Shown here one piece after another: positions 55,501 to 64,000 of a stretch of DNA of 64,000 nt. The notes below the pieces were generated by a model, which saw only the letters and a program-made list of their open reading frames with translations, was not told the origin of the DNA and searched no databases. Origin of the DNA: Halicephalobus mephisto (Eukaryota > Nematoda > Chromadorea > Rhabditida > Panagrolaimidae); contig SWDT01000014.1 of assembly GCA_009193035.1 (NCBI GenBank), positions 124,001-188,000 of the forward strand, written 5' to 3'. Made by a program: the position numbers and the translations under genes. Each line of letters starts with the position of its first letter. Position 1 is the first letter of the stretch.

Positions 55501-56827
55501 TTAAACAATCTAGAAAACTTACTTTCTCGTGAAAATTATGAATTTAAAAAAGTAACTTTCGTGCCAGGAGAATTACTTTTTGCACGAAAATTTAAATTTC
55601 CAAAAAATCGAACTTACTTAAATTAAAGCTGTCCATGATCAACGTGTCCAAGTTTTCGAAGTTAGGGAAGTTTGTGATGTCCAAGCCTTTCCAGAAATGG
55701 GTCGTTCCGTGGGGTCTCATCGTGATCCCCGTCAGGTTCGGCAGGTGTTCGTGGAAATGCTCAATTCCGACCTCGGAAGAATAAGGAAAAATATCGACAC
55801 ATTTGGTTCTTACTTCGACTTCTTCGAGTTTCTGGAGGACAGTCTTGGCAAATGTGGGCTTACTGTACCAGACTTTGATGCTACTCGGAGCCGATACGTG
55901 GAGGAGAACTCCGAACAGAGCTTCCAAGTTCGGCAATTTGATGCAACGTACTCTAAAATAAAATTTTTAAAACTAGTCAGAAGGGAAATTCAAAATTAAT
56001 TTAAAAAAATCAAGTCTTGAAAGTTTATCTCAAGACGAAAAAGAAAAATTTTAAGTTTTTTTCTCACAACGAAAATAAAAATTTGAAAGCTCTTTTTTCC
56101 TACAACGAAAATTCGATTTTAAAAATCCTTATTTCTTACAACGAAAATGACAATTATAAAATTTTTTTCTTACAACGAAAATCTAATTTTTAAAAATCCT
56201 CATTTGTTACAACGAAAATGACAGTTATAAAATTTTTTTTCTCACAACGAAAGTCCAATTTTAAAAATCCTTATTTCTTACAACGAAAATGACAGTTATA
56301 AAAATCTTTTTTCCTACAACGAAAACTTACGTGCTTCCGGCATTTTTACTGACAGTATCCTCCCAGACTGATTTTTGGAAAATATTGAGCACAATGACAT
56401 TCTCCAACGGGCATTTACCGTTGGTTAAGATGTTGTACCATCTTCTGCAGACTTCAGAAGCCTTTGCCCTTTCGTGGATCTCTAATCTGGAAAATATTTT
56501 CTGCATGACATGCCAGGGTAAAATCCCAAAGTAATCTTTTTTCGGTTGACAGTCCGTACAGGGAGAACTTGATTTTCTTTCGAATTTCATGACTTTGGAG
56601 GAATCAGAATCTTCTTCGTTTTCTGAGGCGGAGGTACTTGGATGTCCTTCATCTTGTTCGTCGGAAGAACTTTGGCTTGATCTGATGGGGAGATGGCAGG
56701 TTGTTTGAGGGGGTGGCGGAGAGGCCGGCAGAGGCGGGGGTCGGAGGGGTCTTTGAGCTAAAGTGGCTCGAAGAACGATTTCCTCCGCCTTGAGTTGAGA
56801 GGTTTCATCCCAAGCTGACGATGACAT
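52545..56827 (-). CDS. F-box protein with leucine-rich C-terminal region
   Basis: Five exons (56827-56331, 55952-55618, 54897-54375, 53429-53111, 52898-52545) give 675 aa. ATG 56827 directly follows a GTTTACAG acceptor. The N-terminus is disordered and Pro/Ser/Glu-rich (RPLRPPPLPASPPPPQTTC). The F-box is DYFGILPWHVMQKIFSRLEI then HERAKASEVCRRWYNILT. Exons 2-4 contain irregular leucine-rich repeats (LPNLTGITMRPHG, LKKLEYLHIGHTDL, LKKLQFLKFDLCYGFLP, CPRLKKLSLLCCEGSDNL). The tail is acidic/Pro-rich (LPFPEDDEPPSYTPPSPP). Family role: substrate receptor of an SCF ubiquitin ligase, the F-box binding SKP1/SKR proteins. Intron 2 hosts a tRNA gene; introns 1 and 3 hold repeats. Confidence 0.87.
53553..53900. 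repeat. Two copies of the TCGATACATT/GAGCTATTTTTG repeat in an F-box intron
   Basis: ATTATAATAAATA, AATAATTATGCTTTAT, ATTATATCTCATATATCGAT and ACATTAGAGCTATTTTTGT recur in order at 53553-53645 and 53752-53890. A related copy lies at about 15236-15330. Partial copies (CAGTATCAGAGCTGTATC) lie between. Confidence 0.65.
54903..55020. repeat. AT-only tandem repeat, about 36 bp unit
   Basis: Three copies of AATTTTTAAATTTTAATTTT with AAATTAATAA or AAATCAATC spacers lie immediately upstream of F-box exon 3, i.e. in intron 2. Confidence 0.8.
55275..55281 (-). terminator. RNA polymerase III T-run terminator
   Basis: The coding strand reads CTTTTTG four bases after the tRNA 3' end. Confidence 0.7.
55285..55357 (-). 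tRNA. tRNA-Arg (anticodon ACG)
   Basis: A 73-nt cloverleaf. The acceptor arms GGTCCTG and CAGGATC pair (one G-T), with discriminator G. The A box is TGGCGCAATGG. The anticodon stem-loop is CCGCC-TACGG-AGCGG with ACG at the anticodon. The variable region is AGATT. The T arm has GGTTCGACTCC (B box). The sequence is close to animal tRNA-Arg(ACG); A34 would be edited to inosine to read CGN codons. There is no intron, and CCA is not encoded. It lies inside intron 2 of the F-box gene on the same strand. Confidence 0.95.
56040..56330. repeat. ACAACGAAAA intronic tandem repeat
   Basis: Within F-box intron 1, at least seven copies of TACAACGAAAAT or CACAACGAAAGT occur with alternating spacers (GACAGTTATAAAATTTTT; TTTAAAAATCCTTATTTCT). 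The composite period is about 70 bp. The last copy overlaps the exon 1 donor region. Confidence 0.8.
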
Positions 56828-56871
56828 CTGTAAACACAAAAAATTAGATTTTACAGTATTTATGGGGTACT

Positions 56872-57290
56872 TGTGGCATTGGGAACAGTTCGCCAAACAC
56901 GATTATGAAGGAATTATGTTACAAATATGGACTGGATTCCTCGGGAAAATGTTCCTTATCATATTTTGAACAAATTTATACTTAATTATCGATATTTGTG
57001 GCATTGGGAACAGTTCGCCAAACATGGTTATGAAGGAATTATGTTACAAATATGGACTGGATTCCTCGGGAAAATGTTCCTTATCATATTTTGAACAAAT
57101 TTATACTTAATTATCGATATTTGTGGCATTGGGAACAGTTCGCCAAACATGGTTAAAAAAGAATTAAAGAAAAAACAAATTTAATTCCTTGGCAAAATGT
57201 CCCAAATTCATACGGAATAAATTTATACTAAACTACTGGTATTTGTGGCATTGGGAACACTTTGCCAAACGCAATCACGATGAAATTAAA
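56872..57290. repeat. 125-bp tandem repeat with TTGGGAACAGTTCGCCAA core
   Basis: Three near-identical units (GCATT at 56876, 57001, 57126) and a diverged fourth (57248). Each begins TGTGGCATTGGGAACAGTTC and continues GCCAAAC, then TTATGAAGGAATTATGTTAC and TTCCTCGGGAAAATGTTCC. The core contains the dyad GAAC-A-GTTC. The array lies just upstream of the F-box start codon. Confidence 0.9.
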
Positions 57291-58020
57291 CTGCTTCGAA
57301 AAATATTCCAACTTATTTTAAAATTTTTTTTTGCAATTTTGATAAACATGAAAATGTAAAAAATTAGAATTTTTGGATTTTCAGCAAAATTCGCAATAAA
57401 TTAATTAAATAAACCGCTTCTACATAAAACTCCGGGACAATCAAAATCTGAAATCCAGCGAATACGAGATGAAACGATAAAAGTTACCCTGGGGCCGACC
57501 GGTTCCAGGTTCTCTCGAGACAAGAGATGAAGACAGATCAACACGGAAGAGCAAACAACGATCGATGAAGCAGACGGAAGCTAACAAGAGTTTCTCTATT
57601 TTCTCCCATGGCTAAGTAACTAGACCAGTCCGCAGAATCAAAGTTAGATCCAGAGGAAACAGACAAGATTGCTCCTGTAATCTTTCTACCTCAATTTTCG
57701 AGTTTTTCTTTTTTGGGAACTGTGAAAAATCGAACATGATGCATAACATGAAGAGTTGCACAAAATCGCGTACATAACCAGTCTCAATCGAGTCAATCGA
57801 CTGGATCCGAGCCAGGAATCACTCAAACCAGTCCATTCATTAGACACGTCGCAAGACGAAATCAGCTGCGAAAATAAAAACATGGTTTGCACTGATTATT
57901 GATTATGAGGTTAAAGAAAGTGAAAAAAGAGTTTTAAAAACGTGATTTTAGTGAAATAGGCGTGAAGAAAAACGAGTTTTATTGTGTCCTTTAATGTTAA
58001 ATTGCGTTTTTATTATGGCC
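57291..58020. other. Upstream island, no gene assigned
   Basis: About 57450-57680 is notably less AT-rich (CTGGGGCCGACCGGTTCCAG). It could be promoter DNA or 5' untranslated exon of the F-box gene. I do not find a convincing reading frame or RNA gene. Confidence 0.3.
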
Positions 58021-58340
58021 AAGTACTAACCAATAATTATTCATAATTTTTAGGAATTTATAGCATTGGGAACACTTTGCCAAAAAATAAAAATTTTAAA
58101 AGTTGGTGTTGTGTTCTTCTATCTCAAATTTTTTTGTTGTATATAAATTATAAATAATTATTCATAATTTTTTAGGAATTTGTGGCATTGGGAACACTTT
58201 GCCAAAAAATAAAAATTTTAAAAATTGGCGTTTTGTTCTTCAATCCCAAATTTCTTTATTGTATATAAATAATGAATAATTATGAATAATTTTTTAGGAA
58301 TTTGTAGCATTGGGAACACTTTGTCAAAAATAAAAATCTT
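58021..58340. repeat. 122-bp tandem repeat with GCATTGGGAACACTTTGCCA core
   Basis: Three units (GCATT at 58063, 58185, 58307) are each preceded by AATTTTTTAGGAATTT and followed by AAAAAATAAAAATTTTAAA. The core is a variant of that in the 56.9-kb array; the rest of the unit differs. A further degenerate core is at 58431 (GGCATTGAGGACACTTGGCC). Confidence 0.88.
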
Positions 58341-58429
58341 AAGAAAATTGACTGACATTTTGTTTCTAGAGACAAAATTTGGAATTTTTATTATACATGA
58401 AAGATAGAAATAATTGTTACAAAAACTTC

Positions 58430-58790
58430 GGCATTGAGGACACTTGGCCAGTCGATAAGACTACCGTTAAACGACCTCTAAAGTCGTAAATTCTTCAAAT
58501 TCCGGTGAAAACGATCTAATCCAAAAGCAACAATCGATCCAAATCCTCTTTATTGCCTTTGGCAAACTTATCCTTTGGCTATTTTTCTCGTCTGCGGCTG
58601 GACGAAGAAGACAAGTACCGGAAAGGACTCGAGTAGACAAAGAATCGTAATTAGGTCCTTCTTTTTTAATTTCAACCCGGTTCCAAATTTCGCGCATCTC
58701 ATAATCGAGTTATTGCCGCTACTTGCCCCCCCGCTCAGACAGCTGCCGCAATTTTGAGGACAAACAACTGTCATTATTGAAATCAAAATG
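58430..58790. other. GC-richer island, possible minus-strand exons
   Basis: The minus strand is open in stretches such as VVCPQNCGSCLSGGASSGNN and ISLPKAIKRIWIDCCFWI, but without a consistent gene model. The island stands out from the flanking simple AT repeats. Confidence 0.25.
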
Positions 58791-59048
58791 AGACTAATAA
58801 AAAATAACGAATTTGGAATAACATTGCGACGAGGACAACTGATGAGGCAAATAAGGTCATGAGAGGTGAAATGAGACAGAATTTGGAAAATCGAAAAATA
58901 GTCCTAGTGTGAAAAATCGAAAAGTCGACTTTAATATGAAAACATGAGAAAAATGGTCTTGATATGAAAAACCAAAAAAATGATCCTAACAAAAAACACG
59001 AATTCAAAAAAGGAAATTTTAAAAATGGTCCTCACAAGAAAATTAAAA

Positions 59049-59350
59049 AGAACAATTTTTGAAAAAAAATCAATTTTAATAAAAATTTTAAAAAATGGTC
59101 CTGAGAAGAAAATTCAAAAAAAATTATTCAGAGAAATTAATTTTAATAAAATTTAAAAAAAAAGGTCCTGAGAAGAAAATTTTAAAAAAATATTCAGAGA
59201 AATTAATTTTAATAAAAATTTTAAAAAATGATCCTGAGAAGAAAATTCAAAAAAAATTATTCAGAGAAATTAATTTTAATGAAATTTTTAAAAATGATCC
59301 TGAGAAAAAAATTCAAAAAAAAATATCCAGAAAAATTAATTTTAATAAAA
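59049..59350. repeat. AT-rich tandem repeat, about 60-66 bp unit
   Basis: About five units of GGTCCTGAGAAGAAAATTCA, AAAAAATTATTCAGAG and AAATTAATTTTAATAAA. The forward-strand open frames across it are repeat artefacts. Confidence 0.85.
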
Positions 59351-59929
59351 TTTTTAAAAATGATCTTGACGCAAAAATCAAACGTGAAGAAAATAAAACT
59401 ATTTTCAACACAAAAAAATAAAAACATCTTCGACGTAAATGAAAAAAAATGTGGTTTTAATAAGACAATAAGAAAAAAAATAGTGTTCCAAGAAACCGAA
59501 ATTTAAAGTAGCTTTCATTTAGTAAATATTGGAAGGATTTTCGTAATCCTTTTTTATTTGGTTTAGATAACTTTACTTTTTTTATTTTCGATCAAAGTTC
59601 TCTGAAATTGAATTGAGTTTTTCGAAAACACGAAAAGGAACACTTTTCGTTCTTCAGAAAATGAATAAAACGAGTCTTGGAACAGAACGCCAAAATTCGA
59701 AAGCTGGTTCGAAAAATAAAAATTTTTCAATTTAAATTTTCCGACAAAAATCACTTGAAATTTCACAATTTTTTGATATTAAATAAAACTATAAAGTAGT
59801 TGAAATTTGATTTTTAAATTATAAAAATTTACACAATGTTTACTAAATTATAAAAGTTTAAAATTTCATAATTAAATAATTTTTGAACAAAAAATAAAAA
59901 TTTGTCTATACACGAAAAATTAAATTTTC

Positions 59930-60195
59930 GAAATTGAAACTTTTTAGAAATTATGAAATTTTGTGATTAAGTGGTCTTGGACGGAAAATAGAAATTGATT
60001 TTTACGCAAAAAATTAAATTTTTGAAATTGGAACTTTTTAGAAATTATATTATTTTGTAATTAAGTGGTCCTGGACGGAAAATGGAAATTTATTTTTCCA
60101 TGAAAAATCGAATTTTTGAAATTGGAACTTTTTAGAAATTATGAAATTTTGTAATTAAGTGGTCCTGGACGGAAAATTAAAATTTGTCTTTACAC
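59930..60195. repeat. About 97-bp tandem repeat with GTGGTCCTGGACGGAAAAT
   Basis: Three units (AAGTGGTC at about 59968, 60065 and 60161) share GAAATTGGAACTTTTTAGAA and ATTATGAAATTTTGTAATTA. They are diverged but clearly periodic. Confidence 0.8.
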
Positions 60196-60284
60196 GAAAA
60201 ATCGAATTTTTAAACATTAACCATTTGCGCAATAAACCATAAAACGGGCTTCTCAAAAGAACGGGAAACTGACCACGGTCGGCT

Positions 60285-60384
60285 TTATTATTTATGTCCA
60301 CTGCGAGAGGATGACAGCCAACAAGTCCATCTAAAAGGAGACATGCATACTTCCGGTCAGTTTGCATTTGAGCCAATCCCCTAA
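60285..60384 (-). other. Candidate lone exon
   Basis: After an acceptor-like GCCTTAG, the minus strand reads GLAQMQTDRKYACLLLDGLV and GCHPLAVDINNKADR and meets a GTCAGT donor. It is less AT-rich than its surroundings and protein-like, but no partner exons can be fixed. The family is not recognised. Confidence 0.3.
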
Positions 60385-60629
60385 GGCTTCAAAATGAAAC
60401 AAAAATTGTACAAAATTTAAAAATAAAAAAGTACAATTAAAAGGAAATAAAAGTACACAGCCATTCAAAAGGACTTTCATTGCCTGGAGCATTGACATGA
60501 GAACACTCACTTTTCTGCCGCTTGCAGAATTGAAGATTTTTCCGTAAGGAAAAACACATGTTTGAAGTGGAGAACAAAAACGAACAAACGTGTATCATTT
60601 GATCGGCGAAAAACAAAAGTGTCCAAAAT

Positions 60630-61205
60630 CAGTCACTATCCTTGGGTTTACTGCAGCTGACTTCTGGATAGTGACTTTGAACAATTTTAATACAGCCAAA
60701 GATAGTGTCCAATATGCATAATATTCAGTCACTATTTTAATTTTCACTAAAGTCGTTTTTGAATAGTGACTGAAAACCCTTGATGTAGGTTAGGAATAGA
60801 CACTATTCAATTTTCATTGGAGTTGTTTTGGATAGTGACTTTGACAGCTCCAATGAGAAAATGAATAGTGTCTAATATCTACAATATTTAATCACTATCC
60901 AATTCTCATTGGAGTTGTTTTGGATAGTGACTGAAGATAGCTGTCAAAGTCACTATCCAAAATGTAAAAAACAGTGACTTTAGCAGATCAACTGAAGTCC
61001 GTGAAAAGTTACAAAGTTATTAAAAATAATCTAGTTTTTTCATTGGTTCTTATAGTCACTATCCATGGAGTATCTTCAACGAGTAGCTGGATAGTGACTT
61101 ATTTCGAGCACTATCCACAACTCCGTTGCAACACCCACAATTAACATCAACAATTGCCATGGATAGTGACTTAAAGCTTAAATAAAACATCAGATAGTGA
61201 CTAGA
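60630..61205. repeat. Largest cluster of GGATAGTGACT / AGTCACTATCC motifs
   Basis: About sixteen copies in both orientations (for example near 60634, 60667, 60727, 60761, 60830, 60890, 60920, 60950, 61052, 61089, 61159, 61192). Several share a longer context, TAGTGACTTTGACAGC then TCCAAT, also seen at 41396 and, diverged, at 45183. Two copies lie within an inverted repeat TTTTCATTGGAG ... CTCCAATGAGAAAA. Confidence 0.85.
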
Positions 61206-61409
61206 AAGTCAAAAATTTTTAATTTAAGTAAATATGCAAAGTGTCAAAAAATTGTTTCAAAAAACAAACGAAAAAAATTTTTTCATAAAAAAACTAAAAT
61301 CAATCCATCTCGAAAATCACGGCAAATTTTCCAACAATGAGCTGATCTCCTGGCTTTCGCGAGCTGCAAGACAGACAAGTCTTTCTGTCAGGAAGCCGGG
61401 TTCAAGCTA

Positions 61410-61541
61410 ATGACGGCTGCTACCTGTCTACCTCTGGCTTGTTTGCTTACTGCGAGTCTTGCTTCCTCGAGTAACTTTTATGAAAGACAAGCGAGAAAAA
61501 TGATAGCATTGGTCTTGAAGGAAAAATTTGTCGAAATATGA
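61410..61541 (+). CDS. Possible 43-aa secreted peptide
   Basis: ATG 61410 opens a short frame whose first 20 or so residues (MTAATCLPLACLLTASLASS) look like a signal peptide. It is followed by SNFYERQARKMIALVLKEKF and a stop. The 5' half lies in a GC-richer island. There is no recognisable family, dibasic processing site or amidation signal. It could be chance. Confidence 0.2.
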   Translation: MTAATCLPLACLLTASLASSSNFYERQARKMIALVLKEKFVEI

Positions 61542-62554
61542 TTTTTTATTTAAATAAAAAATATTCAAAATCGATGTAGCAATTGGACAGTGAGTTAGAG
61601 GAAAAACGCCTCAGGGCATGAAACTGCTGGTGCCACAAAAAGCAGCCAGCTTTCTCCCATCTTGCTTGGCTTTTCGAAGCTGCCAGTGGACAGACGGCTC
61701 GTTTTAGTCCAACAATCGATAAACAGGAGGAAATCAAGTCCGTTTTTTCCAAATTTAAAAAAACTAAAAACAAAAATCTTTTTAAAAAACTAAAAATAAA
61801 AATCTCTTAAAAAAACTATAAAAAAAATCTCAGAAAAATAAATAATTTCATACTTAATTAAGAAATTTAATAACAATAATATAAAAATATATTTAAAAAA
61901 TGAAAAAAATTAAATTTAAAAGTCCCTGAATTTCATGTTAGAATAAAATATAAAAAAATTTAAATGACTAATTACTTTATAAAATAGAAAAATTAATAAA
62001 ATTAATTTATTTTTTTAAATAATTTAATTTTTTAAATTTAATTTTTAAAAAATCCACCAAATTTCTTGAATAAAATTTTTTCCCAAGACAAAGTACAACA
62101 AAAAAAAACAATTTTTGAATGACAAATCATCCTATAAAATAAAAAAAATTCATTTTTTTTAAAATAATTTAATTTTTATTTATTTAGTTATTCGAATACC
62201 CGCCAAATTTCTTGAATAAAATTTTCTTTTCAAGAGTAAAAAATTATTGCTGAACAATCGTCTACATTCGATTCGCGCTGATCCTTTTTGAAGCAACGAT
62301 GATTGACTGGTATGAAACAGAAAACGTGTTAGTTTTTTGTTCTTTTTTGCTTTGTTTGATTTCCCTGGTTTTTCACAAATCCTTGAAAAAACAAAGCAGC
62401 CCTTGTACCGAATTAAAATTTATCGATTTTAGGACGTTGTAACCCGATAATTACAGACTTTTCAGATTAGATGTTTCCGGGTCACAGATTTCCGGATTTT
62501 TAGGACTAAAGCAAGTTTTGGCGTTTATTTCATATATAAAATTCTCATTTACAG
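61542..62554. other. Upstream of the coiled-coil gene; GC island and AT-rich DNA
   Basis: About 61571-61705 is a GC-richer island with a minus-strand open stretch (TKTSRLSTGSFEKPSKMGES, then WLLFVAPAVSCPEAFFL). 61740-62240 is almost pure A/T. 62250-62540 holds the presumed promoter of the next gene. No gene is established. Confidence 0.3.
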
Positions 62555-64000
62555 TACATCTGTGACGGCGAAGAAGACGATGAATTGCACTACAAGTGGA
62601 GAACACCAATGTGAGGACTTGTTACGACACACGGAGCCTTCTGAAGAGAAGATTCTGAAGCTCATCGAAGTCGCCAATCTCCAGATAAAACGAGGCGATC
62701 TAGGACGAGCGAATCACGCGAACAAGATGGCATCTTCGATGTGTGTGGGGGAATTCGCGAAATATAAATCCGTTGTTCAAGAACAACAGCAAGTTTTGCT
62801 AAACGAAGAAGTCAAGTGGACGATCAACAAGATTGAAAACGCCTCCAAGACGGATCAGAATAGGAACGAAACGGCATTATTGAGACAAGCAGTTGGATTA
62901 ACGAAGAAGCAAAGGAAGAAGAATATGGTGAGTCCGAGGCCCCGGGTCCGGCTGACCCCTCCTAGTAGGGGCCCGACTGCCCAGCTATCGGGGAGCTTCA
63001 CCTGTCATGCCGGCCACCATCACTGTTGTGGAGAACAACGTAGGAACTCTCTCAGATCAACCGACGATTCTGTTTCTGTCGATACAGAACCCGATCCAGT
63101 AGGTACTTTTACGGAATTAAAGAAGGAAACTACCCAGACCCTCGACAAAAATCAAATGACTCTTGTAAGTTGTTTTTTCCCTAATTAGCGTACTAATCCC
63201 GTTTTAAACAAGTTATTTTTTGGTGTTAATTATAATATTTGTCAGTGCCTTCTTATACGGAAATTAACCTTTGGGGGTTCTACGTCATATCCGAATTTAG
63301 AAGTTTCAAGATTCATCCGAGCAGAATAGAGTTCTAAAAAATCAATTTCAAAGTCATGTAAGATTACGAAATCACTATTGTACTAAATTAAAATTGTCAC
63401 ATAAGGCTGCTTTGGTTTCTGGAAAGTTCTAGAAATCCACACAAACGATTTCGTAAAAAATTCATATATGATTTTTTAATTTTTTAGTTGAAGAAAGCTA
63501 CTAAGGCTGAACTCAAGACTCTTGAGGACAATGCTAAGACGAGTGCTGCTAAACTTGCTCAACTAAGACAGAAAAGAGATGTTCTGGCGAAGAACCAAGA
63601 ATACTACAGATCCCTAGCTAAGATCAGACAAGAAACGAAGAAGATTGAAAAAGAAATCGAAGAAAAAAAGGAAGATTATGCTCGATTGCTGGCCAAACAA
63701 GAGAAATGCCGACTTCAAAGAATACAGCAGATGAAAGCCGACCAAGATTACCTAAGCAAACTAATGTTGGAAGAAGAAAAACTTACAAAAGAACTCCAGG
63801 AACTTCGTCAAAGAGGTTTGGAGGTAAGAATCACAAAAATCATTAAAATCTTTTTTAAATAATTTTTCACATTTTCTTCACAAAAATTCATACTTTTAAA
63901 TTTTAACAAAAATATTTAAAATGGAATGATGTAATTTGCAGATTCTGAATCTGAAATCAGAATCAGGTTGGTTTTCGAAATTTACGGATTTTATTCGATT
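62555..64000 (+). CDS. Coiled-coil protein, 5' part (runs off the window)
   Basis: Exons 62555-63164, 63488-63823 and 63942-63966 are in phase 0, 0 and 1 and the gene continues beyond 64000. ATG 62580 (MNCTTSGEHQCEDLLRHTEP) follows a TTTACAG acceptor at 62554. The first exon is helical and charged (EEKILKLIEVANLQIKRGDL; ALLRQAVGLTKKQRKKNM), then contains an in-frame GC-rich stretch (62928-63050: VSPRPRVRLTPPSRGPTAQL ...). The second exon is a strong coiled coil (LRQKRDVLAKNQEYYRSLAK; IRQETKKIEKEIEEKKEDYA; LLAKQEKCRLQRIQQMKADQ). The last visible donor is GTTGGT. I do not recognise the family; a cytoskeletal or centrosomal scaffold is only a guess. Confidence 0.65.

Noticed and set aside
59095..59506. 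Lys/Ile/Asn-rich top-strand open frames
   Set aside because: They simply translate a 60-66 bp AT-rich tandem repeat.

Overview
This window is nuclear DNA from a nematode, most likely a rhabditid. It is AT-rich, with many short introns that end in TTTTCAG-like acceptors. Several genes have an acceptor-like TTTTAG or TTTCAG just upstream of the first ATG, as expected for spliced-leader trans-splicing (near 1235, 33907, 44472, 51215). Gene content also fits: Srh-type chemoreceptors, a gustatory-receptor-like 7TM protein, T/P-rich mucins and a neprilysin-like M13 protease. I cannot name the species. All exon structures were read by eye. Where a protein length is given for a multi-exon gene, the exon phases add up to a whole number of codons.

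Layout. 0-3 kb: the end of an unrecognised gene, then a TBC1D13-type RabGAP (+). 3-5.5 kb: a gustatory-receptor-like gene (-) and a decayed 7TM gene (-). 5.8-17.2 kb: an Hsp70-like cluster. It holds two near-identical tandem genes (-), each starting in an exon with only 4 coding bases, an N-terminal fragment (+) and a frameshifted third member (+). A mariner deletion derivative sits in intron 1 of the second copy. 17.2-23.6 kb: NAA38-like (-), a LACTB2-like metallo-beta-lactamase-fold protein (+) and a secreted M13 metallopeptidase (-). 23.6-27.6 kb: a pogo/Tc1-type MITE, an orphan exon and TAF7 (-), which seems cut short by a stop codon lying exactly at a splice donor. 28.4-32.5 kb: two Srh-like receptors and a pseudogene remnant (+). 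33.4-36.3 kb: an orphan small gene and a Tweety-family membrane protein (+). 37.3-40.8 kb: a small membrane protein (+) and a mucin/PAN gene with a large minisatellite and frame breaks (-). 44.5-47.2 kb: a leucine-rich-repeat transmembrane protein (+). 48.1-51.2 kb: a second, intact secreted mucin (-). 52.5-56.8 kb: an F-box/LRR protein (-) with a tRNA-Arg(ACG) in one intron. 56.9-62.5 kb: a gene-poor tract of tandem repeats and small GC-rich islands. 62.6 kb to the end: the 5' part of a coiled-coil gene (+).

There is no operon-like pathway, and most neighbours look functionally unrelated. The points of most interest are these: the Hsp70-like cluster, where homogenised ATPase-domain blocks alternate with diverged patches including the substrate-binding domain; the frame-consistent lost tail of TAF7; the coding minisatellites; a dispersed short motif, GGATAGTGACT; and a palindrome-bearing repeat, TTGGGAACAGTTCGCCAA.
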